Of a stretch of 52,696 nt of DNA, positions 41,635 to 50,304 are shown one piece after another (positions within the stretch are counted from its first letter, which is position 1; every line of letters begins with the position of its first letter). The stretch is from assembly GCA_038239345.1 (NCBI GenBank), contig JBBSEX010000027.1:1-52696 (forward strand), read 5' to 3'. The DNA is from JBBSEX01 sp038239345 (GTDB taxonomy: Bacteria; Acidobacteriota; Terriglobia; Bryobacterales; Bryobacteraceae). The notes below the pieces were generated by a model. It was not told the DNA's origin, made no database searches, and saw nothing but the letters and a program-made list of their open reading frames with translations. The position numbers were made by a program, and so were the translations under genes.

Positions 41635-43136
41635 CGTTGCACGTCGCTCGAAATCATGTTCGTGGCAGCAGTCATGATCTGCTCCTGGGTCGCTTCCACT
41701 GCATCGTAAATTGCGATGAGCCGCCCTTCATTTAGGACCAGAATGCGGTCAGAGCAACGCAGCAGCTCTGGAAGTTCGGAACTTACCAGAATCACCCCTT
41801 TACCAGCGGCGGCAAGATCGTCGATGATGCGATAGATGTCTTGCTTTGCGCCGACGTCAATGCCGCGTGCCGGATCGTCCAGGAAAAGAATGTCGGGATT
41901 CAGCAGTAGCCATCTCGCAAGCAGCGCTTTTTGCTGGTTACCGCCGCTCAAAGCGCTAATTTGCGCCGACCAAGACGGACACTTGAGCGCTAACTGCCGG
42001 TAGAGCGGCTCTACGGCCGCTTGCTCTTCGTCTTTGCGAATCAGACCGTACCTCTGCATCCGGCCAAGCACCGTTAGCGTGCTATTCTCCAGAACGCTCA
42101 TCTGCATCATGAGGCCTTGCAGCTTGCGGTCTTCGGGCAGCAGGCCGATGCCTCTCGACATGGCTTTGGCCGGCGAGCCAGGAGTTGCCGGCTGTCCGTT
42201 TACGCGAATGGTACCCTCACGCAACGGATCGATGCCAAAAAGCGCGGCGCCAAGTTCACTCCGGCCCGACCCCACCAGCCCCCCAACCCCAAGAACCTCG
42301 CCGCGGTGCAGGTCGAATGAAATATCCCGGAGCTTATCCGTCGAGAGGCCCGTCACCGAGAGAATCACATCATTGGTCCCGGTCTGCTGGCGCGTACGGA
42401 CCGCCTCCTTCAAATCGCGTCCCACCATCAAACGAATCAGGTCCTGCGGATTCGTCTTCTCAATTTCACGTGTTCCCACGGTTTCGCCGTCGCGTAGAAC
42501 CGTCACGCGGTCGCAGATGCGAAAAATCTCATCCAACTTGTGAGAAACGTAAACAATAGCCACGCCGCCCTGCTTGAGCTCTTCAACCACATGAAAAAGT
42601 CTGTCGGCGGCGTCATCAACGAGTGAGCTGGTCGGTTCATCCATAAGGATAATGCGCGCGTTCATGCTCAACGCCCGCGCGAGCGCCACAAGCTGCATAT
42701 GTCCGATCGAGAGGCTGGAAAGAATTCTCCGCGCGCCGCAGCGTAAGCCTACTCGATCCAAGAACGGCCGGCAAAAGGCATCCACTTTCCGGAAGCTGAC
42801 AAATCCGGTTTCCGCAAACCCCAGGTTTCTTATCACGATGTTCTCGCCGACCGAGAGGTGCGGAAACAGATCGAGTTCCTGGTAGACGATCCCGATCCCA
42901 GAACGCTGCGCATCGAGAGGACTCCGAATAGCGGCTGTCTCGCCGTCAATGAGGATGCGGCCATGGTCAGCCCGGACCGATCCGGCAATGATCTTGGCGA
43001 GCGTACTTTTACCAGCGCCGTTCTCACCCATGAGAGCATGAACCTCGCCACGCCGGAGCGAAAAAGCAGCATTCTTCAGCGCGTAGACGCCGCCGTAATG
43101 TTTACCGATGCCCTCGGCCTGGAGCAGTTCCGGCAC
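41631..43136 (-). CDS. Ribose-type ABC transporter ATPase
   Basis: A 501-residue protein with two nucleotide-binding domains, as in RbsA/MglA. Domain 1 has Walker A GENGAGKST (38-46), signature LSIGHMQLVALARAL and Walker B RIILMDEPTSSL. Domain 2 has the usual degenerate Walker A (GLVGSGRSEL), signature LSGGNQQKALLARWL and Walker B DILFLDDPARGIDVG. It energises import through the overlapping permease. The whole importer lies between the catabolic relics and the intact glycosidase-like gene, so it probably takes up the sugar that the glycosidase releases. Confidence 0.95.
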   Translation of the reverse strand: MPELLQAEGIGKHYGGVYALKNAAFSLRRGEVHALMGENGAGKSTLAKIIAGSVRADHGRILIDGETAAIRSPLDAQRSGIGIVYQELDLFPHLSVGENIVIRNLGFAETGFVSFRKVDAFCRPFLDRVGLRCGARRILSSLSIGHMQLVALARALSMNARIILMDEPTSSLVDDAADRLFHVVEELKQGGVAIVYVSHKLDEIFRICDRVTVLRDGETVGTREIEKTNPQDLIRLMVGRDLKEAVRTRQQTGTNDVILSVTGLSTDKLRDISFDLHRGEVLGVGGLVGSGRSELGAALFGIDPLREGTIRVNGQPATPGSPAKAMSRGIGLLPEDRKLQGLMMQMSVLENSTLTVLGRMQRYGLIRKDEEQAAVEPLYRQLALKCPSWSAQISALSGGNQQKALLARWLLLNPDILFLDDPARGIDVGAKQDIYRIIDDLAAAGKGVILVSSELPELLRCSDRILVLNEGRLIAIYDAVEATQEQIMTAATNMISSDVQR

Positions 43137-43242
43137 AAGTTAACTTCGCTCCGGTTCAGGTGCGGAAGGACTGGAGCGCTCTAAGTTCAGAACTGCCAGA
43201 GCTGCCGGCTCAGTTTGGGGAAAAGCTAAAGCATGTCCCACG

Positions 43243-46035
43243 TTACGGTCGCGGTTCTGCCGCGGTCTTGACGACGTAGTAAGGGGTGGTTACGCGCGGA
43301 TCGGGCTGGAACCAACCGCCATTCGCGTCATTGATCACCTCGAAGTAATACATCAGGTCCCATTGCGCCGAAATGTCCTCTTTGGGGATGGTGAGGTCAG
43401 CGCCGGGCCGCGCTTCCATCATCTTGAATGGCACTAGCTGATCCACTGGTCTGTAGTACAGCCTCACCGATTGCACGTGAGATGTATTCTGAATCGACAA
43501 CCGCACCGTCAGCGGCTGGCCCGGTTCGGCCTTGGCAGGCGCGCTATGCCGGAGCTCCGGCCGCTTCCTTACGGTCGCGGTTCTGTAAGGTGTAGGGACT
43601 GCAGCCTGCCCTCCACGGACAATGATGCCGCTGACCGACCATTCTCCGTCGGGAAAGGGTATTTCCAGGCGGCCGTTTTTCGCGATCAATTTCAGGTTGT
43701 CTAACGAATGGTCGGGATGTAACAGAGCCACTTCGTATGATCCGTCCGGCATATTGACACCGAACTTCTGTCTGCCGTGGCCTTTGATGTAATCGCGGAA
43801 GAGCACGTCGTGTGCAAGATTGCCCGGGTCCTTCGCGACGGCCCGTACTTCTAAATAAGGAGTGAGGGGAATCGTAGCAGCTTCGCGCTGCCCATCATCC
43901 AGCCATCCGAAGCCTCTGTCGGTACTGAAGCGGGTCTCCGGAGCAACCGGCGCAAATCGAGGGGCTACGTTGTTTTGCAGCACGTATTTATCCTGGCGGT
44001 ACGCTCCATAGGACGGTTGACTCTTCACCGGTCCACCAAAATCGAAACCGGCTGTAAAGCGGCCGAACCGATTGAAGATGTCCTCGCGCTCCTTGACGAG
44101 TTCCAGGTCGTACCGGACGTAGGGAAGTTTGTCTTTCCAGTGGCCGATATCATCGGGCCCAAAAGCCATCTGCTCGGGGTACAGACCATCTGTCAGTTTC
44201 ACCAGATCCTGCCAGATCGCGACCCCGCTGGTCAGTTCACGCTTTGCCGAGGCCAAGGCCACAGGGTCGGCTGTCTCATCGAAAAAGGTCAGCGCGTAGG
44301 CTGCTCGTTGCTTTCTCGCATGATAACGCGCCATCAAGGCGAGCACGCGAAAGTCAGGCTCCGAGGAGAGCCACTCACGGTTCATCGGCTTCACCTTGGC
44401 TCTCGCCCGCTCCAGCGCGGTATCGACCCGATGAGCGATATCGTCGAACCACTCCGCAGTTTCCGGCGGCGTCTGTTTCGCGGAAGCATTTCGGTTTAAT
44501 CGATTCCGCACGGCCTCCGAGACGGTGGCCACATAGCGCCAATCGCTGGGCAGCACCTGGGCGTACGCATCCACCAGTCCGCCCGGATTGATCTCAGGCC
44601 AGATATACATGTTGGGGTCGGCAAGGTGTACGGCAACGATCTCGTTGATCACTTGACTCGCCGATTGATACACATCCATGACGTCCGGCGCAGCAGGTCC
44701 GAAACGCTTTTTCATTTCGTCCATCCAGGCGCTTTCTGGAGTTGCGGGATCGTAACTCAGGCGCCCCCACAGCCGGTAAAAGAGCCAATAGCGTTCGAAC
44801 TCCCATTTCCAGAACATGCGCTCGCTTTGGGAATTGCTGAAGATGCTCCATTCGCCGAGCGCATTCCCAAAACCTTTTTGGGCGAGCGGCGGATCGATTT
44901 CGAATCCTTCCGCGCCTCCGAGGTTGAATGTGGAAACGGCGCGTCGAACGTAAGCGGGGTTGCCCCAAAGCAGAAGCCGATTTGATCCAAGCCCCCACAA
45001 CTCCCAATAGAAACCGTAGGAGCGGGGTTTCTCGAGAAAATTAAGATAGCTGTAATTCGGATATGTCTCGGCGGGCTGATACGGTCGGCCCAAGTCTTCG
45101 GCCCAATACTTGGTCGAAAGGCGCACCGGGATATCGACTTCGCGCGCCGCTTTGATCATGCCACCGGCCACAATCCAACCGCGAAGGTCCAGGATCACAG
45201 GACGTCCGGCGTCGTGAATGGCGTGAAAGACGAAGTTGCGATAGAAATCCACTTGGCGCTCGTTCGGAATTCCGGACTCGCCGTTGGTGCGCATCTGTAC
45301 GCTACTGATGGCGGGACAAAGCTGCAATACTTTTTTGAGGGCGGCGTAGCTGTAGGGGCCGATGTTGTCCGGCGTAAGACCTTCGGTCATCGGCTGCATG
45401 GGCGGTTTACGGTAATCCTGTATGTTGTGTTCCCAAACCCCAAGCGTAAAATCGATACCGTGATCAACGGCGGTTTGGGAGATATGGCGCAGCATCTCCA
45501 GATTCCGATCGCGTTGCGCGGGTGTCAGATTACGGGCTCGAATTGTTGGAAATTCGGGAACGTCTACCCAGAACGGATACGGCGGCGCGAGGTAATCGGT
45601 TTGGTGCGCAAAGACCAGGTTGAACCGATTGAAGCGCTCCCGCGCGAGCATTGAGAAGTACTCGTCCCAATAGTCGCGCGAGTAATACCAGTCACTCTCG
45701 AGCTCTGCATTGTGAATAAAACGCCTAATGCCGCGTATCGCCGTGTGTGGGGCGGTTTTGACATCATGGAGCCCGCCCTGAGATCGGATCTGTTCGGCGA
45801 CTTCAAGCAGCCCATACATCAATCCGCGCTCATCGCTGCCTGTCACGTTGCGGCCGGTTACTTCAAATGCCCCCGGCGGGCCGGGCTGAATTGTGGTCTT
45901 GATTTCGAATTGCGCTAAGCCGCGATCGTGCATGGCGCGGGCAATTTCGGACTGGCCGAAATCGCTCGGCCGACCGAGCAGGATCGAACTCAAAAGGAGA
46001 GGCAGGCTGAAGGAAGCGAACCGGGTGATCGACAT
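43243..46035 (-). CDS. Large secreted glycosidase-like protein
   Basis: A 930-residue secreted protein. After a signal peptide (from ATG 46035) there is an N-terminal domain like those of GH20/GH67-type enzymes (GSDERGLMYGLLEVAEQIRS). A barrel-like region follows (IRGIRRFIHNAELESDWYYS, RFNRFNLVFAHQTDYLAPPY, IDFTLGVWEHNIQ, STKYWAEDLGRPYQPAETYP) with many carboxylates and Trp/Tyr, and a C-terminal beta domain from about 820. I cannot assign a CAZy family. An operator-like palindrome lies upstream at 46087-46098. Both the stop codon and an internal segment (RTATVRKRPEL) are formed by a dispersed repeat (see 43561-43583). A broken paralogue lies at 37048-38374. Confidence 0.8.
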   Translation of the reverse strand: MSITRFASFSLPLLLSSILLGRPSDFGQSEIARAMHDRGLAQFEIKTTIQPGPPGAFEVTGRNVTGSDERGLMYGLLEVAEQIRSQGGLHDVKTAPHTAIRGIRRFIHNAELESDWYYSRDYWDEYFSMLARERFNRFNLVFAHQTDYLAPPYPFWVDVPEFPTIRARNLTPAQRDRNLEMLRHISQTAVDHGIDFTLGVWEHNIQDYRKPPMQPMTEGLTPDNIGPYSYAALKKVLQLCPAISSVQMRTNGESGIPNERQVDFYRNFVFHAIHDAGRPVILDLRGWIVAGGMIKAAREVDIPVRLSTKYWAEDLGRPYQPAETYPNYSYLNFLEKPRSYGFYWELWGLGSNRLLLWGNPAYVRRAVSTFNLGGAEGFEIDPPLAQKGFGNALGEWSIFSNSQSERMFWKWEFERYWLFYRLWGRLSYDPATPESAWMDEMKKRFGPAAPDVMDVYQSASQVINEIVAVHLADPNMYIWPEINPGGLVDAYAQVLPSDWRYVATVSEAVRNRLNRNASAKQTPPETAEWFDDIAHRVDTALERARAKVKPMNREWLSSEPDFRVLALMARYHARKQRAAYALTFFDETADPVALASAKRELTSGVAIWQDLVKLTDGLYPEQMAFGPDDIGHWKDKLPYVRYDLELVKEREDIFNRFGRFTAGFDFGGPVKSQPSYGAYRQDKYVLQNNVAPRFAPVAPETRFSTDRGFGWLDDGQREAATIPLTPYLEVRAVAKDPGNLAHDVLFRDYIKGHGRQKFGVNMPDGSYEVALLHPDHSLDNLKLIAKNGRLEIPFPDGEWSVSGIIVRGGQAAVPTPYRTATVRKRPELRHSAPAKAEPGQPLTVRLSIQNTSHVQSVRLYYRPVDQLVPFKMMEARPGADLTIPKEDISAQWDLMYYFEVINDANGGWFQPDPRVTTPYYVVKTAAEPRP
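43561..43583. repeat. Dispersed 23-bp repeat, copy 1 (inside a CDS)
   Basis: The 23 bases CCGCTTCCTTACG + GTCGCGGTTC at 43561-43583 recur exactly at 52518-52540. A 17-base part (TTACGGTCGCGGTTCTG) recurs at 43243-43259. On the - strand it is read as ACCGCGACCGTAAGGAAGCG inside the glycosidase-like gene. Two of the three copies touch that gene and one its stop codon. Confidence 0.8.
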
Positions 46036-46086
46036 CGCTGGTTCTTTCGATCTTATGCGAGAGCGGCTTCCAAACACAAGTGTTGG

Positions 46087-46098
46087 CGAAACGTTTCG
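46087..46098. promoter_or_regulatory. LacI-type operator before the glycosidase gene
   Basis: CGAAACGTTTCG is a perfect 12-bp palindrome with the central CG typical of LacI/GalR operators. It lies 52 bases before the start of the - strand glycosidase-like gene. The same GAAACGTTTC core stands at 46898-46907 before receptor 3. The LacI-type protein at 50305-51354 is the likely reader. Confidence 0.65.
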
Positions 46099-46187
46099 TT
46101 TCTTACGGGAGCCTGAAAAATCCCGGAGTCGCTAGATTTGAGCGGCCCGGAAGCGTATCCACTATGAAAATGTAGTCTGAGTATGCT

Positions 46188-46373
46188 ATGCCCAACGCAA
46201 CTTCGAGCGTGCGAATTACTCCGGTGGCAAATCATTTACTGACTCGACTCTCTGGTAAGCTTCGGCAATCGAAGGCCCAAGTGATTGAAGAAGCGCTCGA
46301 GATCCTGGAGGAACGCGTCTTCTGCGGGATGCCTTTGCGACCGGTGAATCCACAGAATGCTTGCCGAACGTGA
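46188..46373 (+). CDS. Ribbon-helix-helix-type antitoxin
   Basis: A 61-residue protein: NATSSVRITPVANHLLTRLS, then GKLRQSKAQVIEEALEILEE. A short strand followed by two helices is the arrangement of small MetJ/Arc-type antitoxins. It lies directly before a MazF-type toxin gene and should bind the toxin and the promoter. The tail VFCGMPLRPVNPQNACRT is not typical. The gene is close to an operator palindrome (46087-46098) on the other side. Confidence 0.7.
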   Translation: MPNATSSVRITPVANHLLTRLSGKLRQSKAQVIEEALEILEERVFCGMPLRPVNPQNACRT

Positions 46374-46422
46374 GTTGTGGGATTCAACAGTGAAGGATGG
46401 GCCTCGCCGGGGACCGTTGGTG

Positions 46423-46731
46423 ATGTGGCGCGGCGAGATTCTGTGGTGTGATCTCGAGCCACAGCGCGGGCGTGAACAGGGCGAAGTGCGGCTGGCAATC
46501 ATCATGTCTGCCGACGCATACAACGAGACGCGCTCTCCGCTAGTGGGCATCGTGCCTCTGACTGGTGCGATGGCCAAGAATCCGTCACACGTCGCGCTCT
46601 CCGAAGACGAGACCGGACTCGAGTCGCCATCGGCAGCATTCGTCGACCACGCTCGTTTCATCGATCGGTCCCGGCTGAGGGCAGAAGCCGCCGGGAGGCT
46701 GACAGGCGGCGGTCAGGCGCGGGGTAGTTAG
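46423..46731 (+). CDS. MazF/PemK-type toxin
   Basis: About 102 residues starting MWRGEILWCDLEPQRGREQG, the N-terminal signature of MazF/PemK endoribonucleases, followed by RLAIIMSADAYNETRSPLVG, IVPLTGAMAKNPSHVALS and SAAFVDHARFIDRSRLR. The last 15 residues (AAGRLTGGGQARGS) are odd: MazF proteins usually end with a helix of the R-L-x-x-A-x-x-x-V type. The end may be altered by a small indel near 46700. ATG 46423 follows GTG 46420; the ribosome site is weak, so translation may depend on the antitoxin gene. Confidence 0.8.
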   Translation: MWRGEILWCDLEPQRGREQGEVRLAIIMSADAYNETRSPLVGIVPLTGAMAKNPSHVALSEDETGLESPSAAFVDHARFIDRSRLRAEAAGRLTGGGQARGS

Positions 46732-46835
46732 GAATCTGGCGCGTGTTTTGGTCTGGCGGACTCCTTGCCATAGGTAGCCACGCACGCGCGAAACCAAGGG
46801 CCATCGGCCCAGAAGCAGGAGTCCCGTAGGCCCAA

Positions 46836-46873
46836 GAGCCGCCTAAAAAGGCGCAGGCCCGCAGGAATGCCGC
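46836..46873. repeat. REP-like hairpin element, copy 1
   Basis: GAGCCGCCTAAAAAGGCG, then CAGGCCCGCAGGAATGCCG. The GCCGCC/GGCG arms and the CAGGAATGCC core match the element at 50250-50287 with small changes. It lies between the MazF gene and receptor 3. Confidence 0.65.
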
Positions 46874-46896
46874 CCAGGACTCCATTCCGAAATTTC

Positions 46897-46908
46897 TGAA
46901 ACGTTTCG
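46897..46908. promoter_or_regulatory. LacI-type operator before receptor 3
   Basis: TGAAACGTTTCG with a perfect 10-bp core GAAACGTTTC (46898-46907), 62 bases before the receptor start. Matches the site at 46087-46098. It lies on the promoter side of the receptor. Confidence 0.65.
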
Positions 46909-46970
46909 CTTTACTTGGCGCGGACTTTGCTTTAGACTACATTTCAAGTTCCTCAAGGGAGGTCACCCAA

Positions 46971-49900
46971 GTGAGTTGCTCTCGACAAATTTTCCTCTGC
47001 TCAGCCGTAGCGCTCTTGATAGTAGCTCCGGCATTGCCTCAAGCTACCGCCGTAGTTCAAATCTCGGGCACTGTTTTGGACCCGAATGGCAGCGCCGTCC
47101 CAGGGGCTCAGATCAAGGCCATACAGACCGACACGGGATTCACGCGTAGCACCACCAGCGGACCCGATGGCGGCTATCTGCTGAACAGTCTGCCCATTGG
47201 GCCGTACCGTCTGGAAGCGACTTCGCCGGGTTTTAAGACCTATGAACAGCGCGGAATTGTGCTGCAGGTCAACACGAATCCCGTGATCAATGTGGCTCTG
47301 GAACTGGGCGCGCTGTCGCAAGCCATTGAGGTACAGGCGAACGCCGTGATGGCGGAAACGCAGAGCAACAGCGTTTCGCAGGTGATCGATGAACGTCGCG
47401 TGGTGGACCTGCCATTAAACGGACGCCAGCCGACCCAGTTGATTCTTCTCTCGGGCGCCGCCGTAACCGCGCCGCCGAGCGATTTGGCGAGCAGCAAGAA
47501 TTATGCCTCATCGACAGCGATAGCGGTGGCTGGCGGTCAGGCCAACGGCACGTATTATCTCGTTGACGGGGGAGACCATAACGATGCGTTCGGCGCCATT
47601 AACCTGCCGCTTCCTTTTCCGGACGCGCTGCAGGAATTCAGCGTGCAGACCAACGCTATACCCGCCAGCTATGGCGTGCGGGCCGGGGCGGTGGTCAACG
47701 CGGTAACCAAGTCGGGAACGAATCAGTTCCATGGCGACGTATTCGAATTCTTGCGCAATGGCGCCACCAACGCGCGGAATTTTTTCGCATCGACCGTCGA
47801 CAACCTGAAGCGGAATCAGTTCGGCGGCACGTTCGGCGGGCCGATTGTGAAGAACAAAGTATTCTTCTTCGGAGGTTATCAAGGCACGCGAATCCGGACG
47901 GCCCCGCCCACCAATACGGTGTTCGGACCCACCGCGGCTGCTCTTCAGGGCGACTTCAGCGTCCTGGAATCGAGCGTCTGCGGAAAAGAGCGGACCATCA
48001 CCGATCCGCTCACCGGCAAGCAATTCCCCAATAACCAGGTTCCGGTTGGGAGGTTCAGCCCGCAGGCGCTGAACTTCCTGAAATTCGTTCCAACCAGCGG
48101 CGACCCGTGCGGGAAACAGTTGATCGGGGTTCCCAGCAACACCGATGAGGACCAGTTCCTGGTTCGCAGCGACTGGCTCCAATCCGAACGGCAAACGGTT
48201 TTCGGCCGCTACTACTTTACCGACCTGCGGAACCCCGGCGTATTCGATGGCAAGAGCCTGCTGCTCACAACGCGAGCCGGAGTGCTGGACCGCGTCCAGT
48301 CGTTGACGCTGGGGGATTCCTACAGCATCACGCCGAAAGCCCTGAATAGTTTCCATTTCACCTGGAGCCGCGATCACGTCACGCGGGGTCCGGCGGGAGG
48401 TCTGCCTACTTCAGCGGATATCGGTCTGAACGTGGCGGCTTCGGAGGGAAACTTCCCGAGTTTCAACATCGCCAATAAGTTCAGTACCTTCTGCGGCACG
48501 TGCTCGAAGGCCCATATCAATACCGCCAGCTTCCAAAGCGCGGACGATTTCAGTCTGTCGCTGGGCCGCCACCAGCTTTCATTCGGCGCGGAATGGATTC
48601 ACCGCAGTCTGGATTTTCAAGTCTCCACGCAACAGAACCCGGCATACAATTTCAACGGTCAGTTTACCAACGATCCGTTGCTGGATCTGCTGCTGGGAAT
48701 CCCGGCCGACTTCACACAAGGCAACCTGACGCGCATGCTGATGCAGCAGAACTATTTCGGGTTTTATGTGGATGACAAGCTGCGCTTCAATTCACGGGTA
48801 AGCATCAACGCCGGACTACGCTGGGAACCCTATCTGCCGGAGCACGACACGCAAGGCCGCGCCACTCACTTCGACATGGCGGCATTTCTCGCCGGCACGA
48901 AAACCAGCGTGTTCAATAACGCGCCTCCCGGTCTTTTCTTTGCGGGCGACGCGGGATTTCCGAGCGGCGGAACCAACCGTCACTTGGCCAATTTTGCTCC
49001 CCGGCTGGGAATTGTCTGGGATTTGAGGGGCAATGGCCGTACCGTTGTGCGCAGCGCCTATGGCATTCTCTACGACTTGCCGCCCATGCAATACTTCGAC
49101 CGCTTCGGCTTTGGGCCGCCATGGGCGAGTACGATTACAATTTTCAGCCCCACGGGCGGTCTGGCCGACCCGTTTCGCGGGTTTCCGGGAGGCAATCCGT
49201 TTCCCCAGCCGGTGCCGCCTCCGGCCAACGCGGTGTTTCCAGCGGGAGGACAATTCATCGATCTGCCGCTGCACATCAGGCCTCCATACATGCAGCAGTG
49301 GAACCTCAGCCTGCAGCACCAGATCAGCGGGGACTGGCTGCTCTCCGCTAACTACCTCGGCAACAAATCCACTCATCGTTGGGTTACGATGCAGGCGGAT
49401 CCCGCCGTTTACATTCCGGGCGCGTGCGGAAGCCAACCCTGTTCGACCACCGGGAACGTGAACGCCAGACGCGTGTTGGCTCTGGCCAATCCACAGGCCG
49501 GACAGGCCTTCAGCAGTCTGGTGCGAGTGGACGATGGCGCAAACGCGTCTTATAACGGACTGCTGCTATCGGTAAATCATCGTTTGCAGCGACACTTCAG
49601 CGTGCTGGCAAACTATACCTGGTCGCACTGCATCAGCGATGGAGACGTCCAGAGCGAGATTACGGGCGGGTATCAGAATCCGAATAACCGAAGGGCGGAC
49701 CGCGGAAATTGCGTGGTTGACATACGTCATATCTTCAACGGCTCGCTGGTCGCGGAGACGCCGCGCTTCCACGGTGCAGTTACTGGCAAACTACTTTCCG
49801 ATTGGGAGCTGTCGGCGATTGTGACCAAGCGGAGCGGCTTCTGGTTCAATCCGGGCTCGGGCCGGGATAATTCGCTGACGGGGGTGGGCGCGGACCGACC

Positions 49901-50231
49901 GAACGTAGTGGCGGACTCGCACGTGGATCAGCCCTCGCCACAGCGCTGGTTCAACACGGCGGCCTTTGTTCCGAACCTCGCGGGCACTTACGGCAATGCC
50001 GGGCGCAACTCGCTCGAAGGCCCGGGCGGGTTCAACATGGACATGGCGGTGATCCGCCGGATTAGGGTGCGCGAGTCGCACTACTTTCAGATACGAGGGG
50101 AGGCGTTCAACGTGCTGAACCACACCGTGTTCGGGCTGCCGCGCTCCAGCCTGACCGACGCTAATATCGGAAGGATTCTGGGCGCCAACGATCCGCGAAT
50201 TTTGCAATTCGCTTTGAAGTACGTTTTTTGA
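46971..50231 (+). CDS. Oar-like TonB-dependent receptor 3
   Basis: A 1,086-residue outer-membrane receptor, more distant from receptors 1 and 2. Signal peptide to about residue 22, carboxypeptidase-regulatory domain (GTVLDPNGSAVPGAQIKAIQ), plug-like segment IDERRVVDLPLNGRQPTQLI, and a long barrel ending QFALKYVF. The GTG start at 46971 is supported by AAGGGAGGT (46955-46963). Extra cysteines occur in loops (SSVCGKER, STFCGTCSKA, GACGSQPCS). It is preceded by a LacI-type operator and followed by the LacI regulator on the same strand, so it is probably the substrate receptor of the glycosidase/ABC set and locally repressed. Confidence 0.93.
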   Translation: MSCSRQIFLCSAVALLIVAPALPQATAVVQISGTVLDPNGSAVPGAQIKAIQTDTGFTRSTTSGPDGGYLLNSLPIGPYRLEATSPGFKTYEQRGIVLQVNTNPVINVALELGALSQAIEVQANAVMAETQSNSVSQVIDERRVVDLPLNGRQPTQLILLSGAAVTAPPSDLASSKNYASSTAIAVAGGQANGTYYLVDGGDHNDAFGAINLPLPFPDALQEFSVQTNAIPASYGVRAGAVVNAVTKSGTNQFHGDVFEFLRNGATNARNFFASTVDNLKRNQFGGTFGGPIVKNKVFFFGGYQGTRIRTAPPTNTVFGPTAAALQGDFSVLESSVCGKERTITDPLTGKQFPNNQVPVGRFSPQALNFLKFVPTSGDPCGKQLIGVPSNTDEDQFLVRSDWLQSERQTVFGRYYFTDLRNPGVFDGKSLLLTTRAGVLDRVQSLTLGDSYSITPKALNSFHFTWSRDHVTRGPAGGLPTSADIGLNVAASEGNFPSFNIANKFSTFCGTCSKAHINTASFQSADDFSLSLGRHQLSFGAEWIHRSLDFQVSTQQNPAYNFNGQFTNDPLLDLLLGIPADFTQGNLTRMLMQQNYFGFYVDDKLRFNSRVSINAGLRWEPYLPEHDTQGRATHFDMAAFLAGTKTSVFNNAPPGLFFAGDAGFPSGGTNRHLANFAPRLGIVWDLRGNGRTVVRSAYGILYDLPPMQYFDRFGFGPPWASTITIFSPTGGLADPFRGFPGGNPFPQPVPPPANAVFPAGGQFIDLPLHIRPPYMQQWNLSLQHQISGDWLLSANYLGNKSTHRWVTMQADPAVYIPGACGSQPCSTTGNVNARRVLALANPQAGQAFSSLVRVDDGANASYNGLLLSVNHRLQRHFSVLANYTWSHCISDGDVQSEITGGYQNPNNRRADRGNCVVDIRHIFNGSLVAETPRFHGAVTGKLLSDWELSAIVTKRSGFWFNPGSGRDNSLTGVGADRPNVVADSHVDQPSPQRWFNTAAFVPNLAGTYGNAGRNSLEGPGGFNMDMAVIRRIRVRESHYFQIRGEAFNVLNHTVFGLPRSSLTDANIGRILGANDPRILQFALKYVF

Positions 50232-50249
50232 AGGAGTTGGTCGTTCCAG

Positions 50250-50287
50250 AGCCGCCTGGAAAGGCGGCTGCAGGCAGGAATGCCTGC
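50250..50287. repeat. REP-like double hairpin, copy 2
   Basis: AGCCGCCT-ggaa-AGGCGGCT (50250-50269) is followed at once by GCAGGCA-ggaa-TGCCTGC (50270-50287): two perfect stems with the same 4-base loop. It lies between receptor 3 and the LacI gene, where it may stop or attenuate transcription. Confidence 0.8.
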
Positions 50288-50304
50288 CCCACGACGCTTG
50301 CAAA

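Noticed and set aside
47508..48377. 289-residue open frame antisense to receptor 3
   Set aside because: A GC-bias shadow of the receptor coding sequence with no recognisable motifs.
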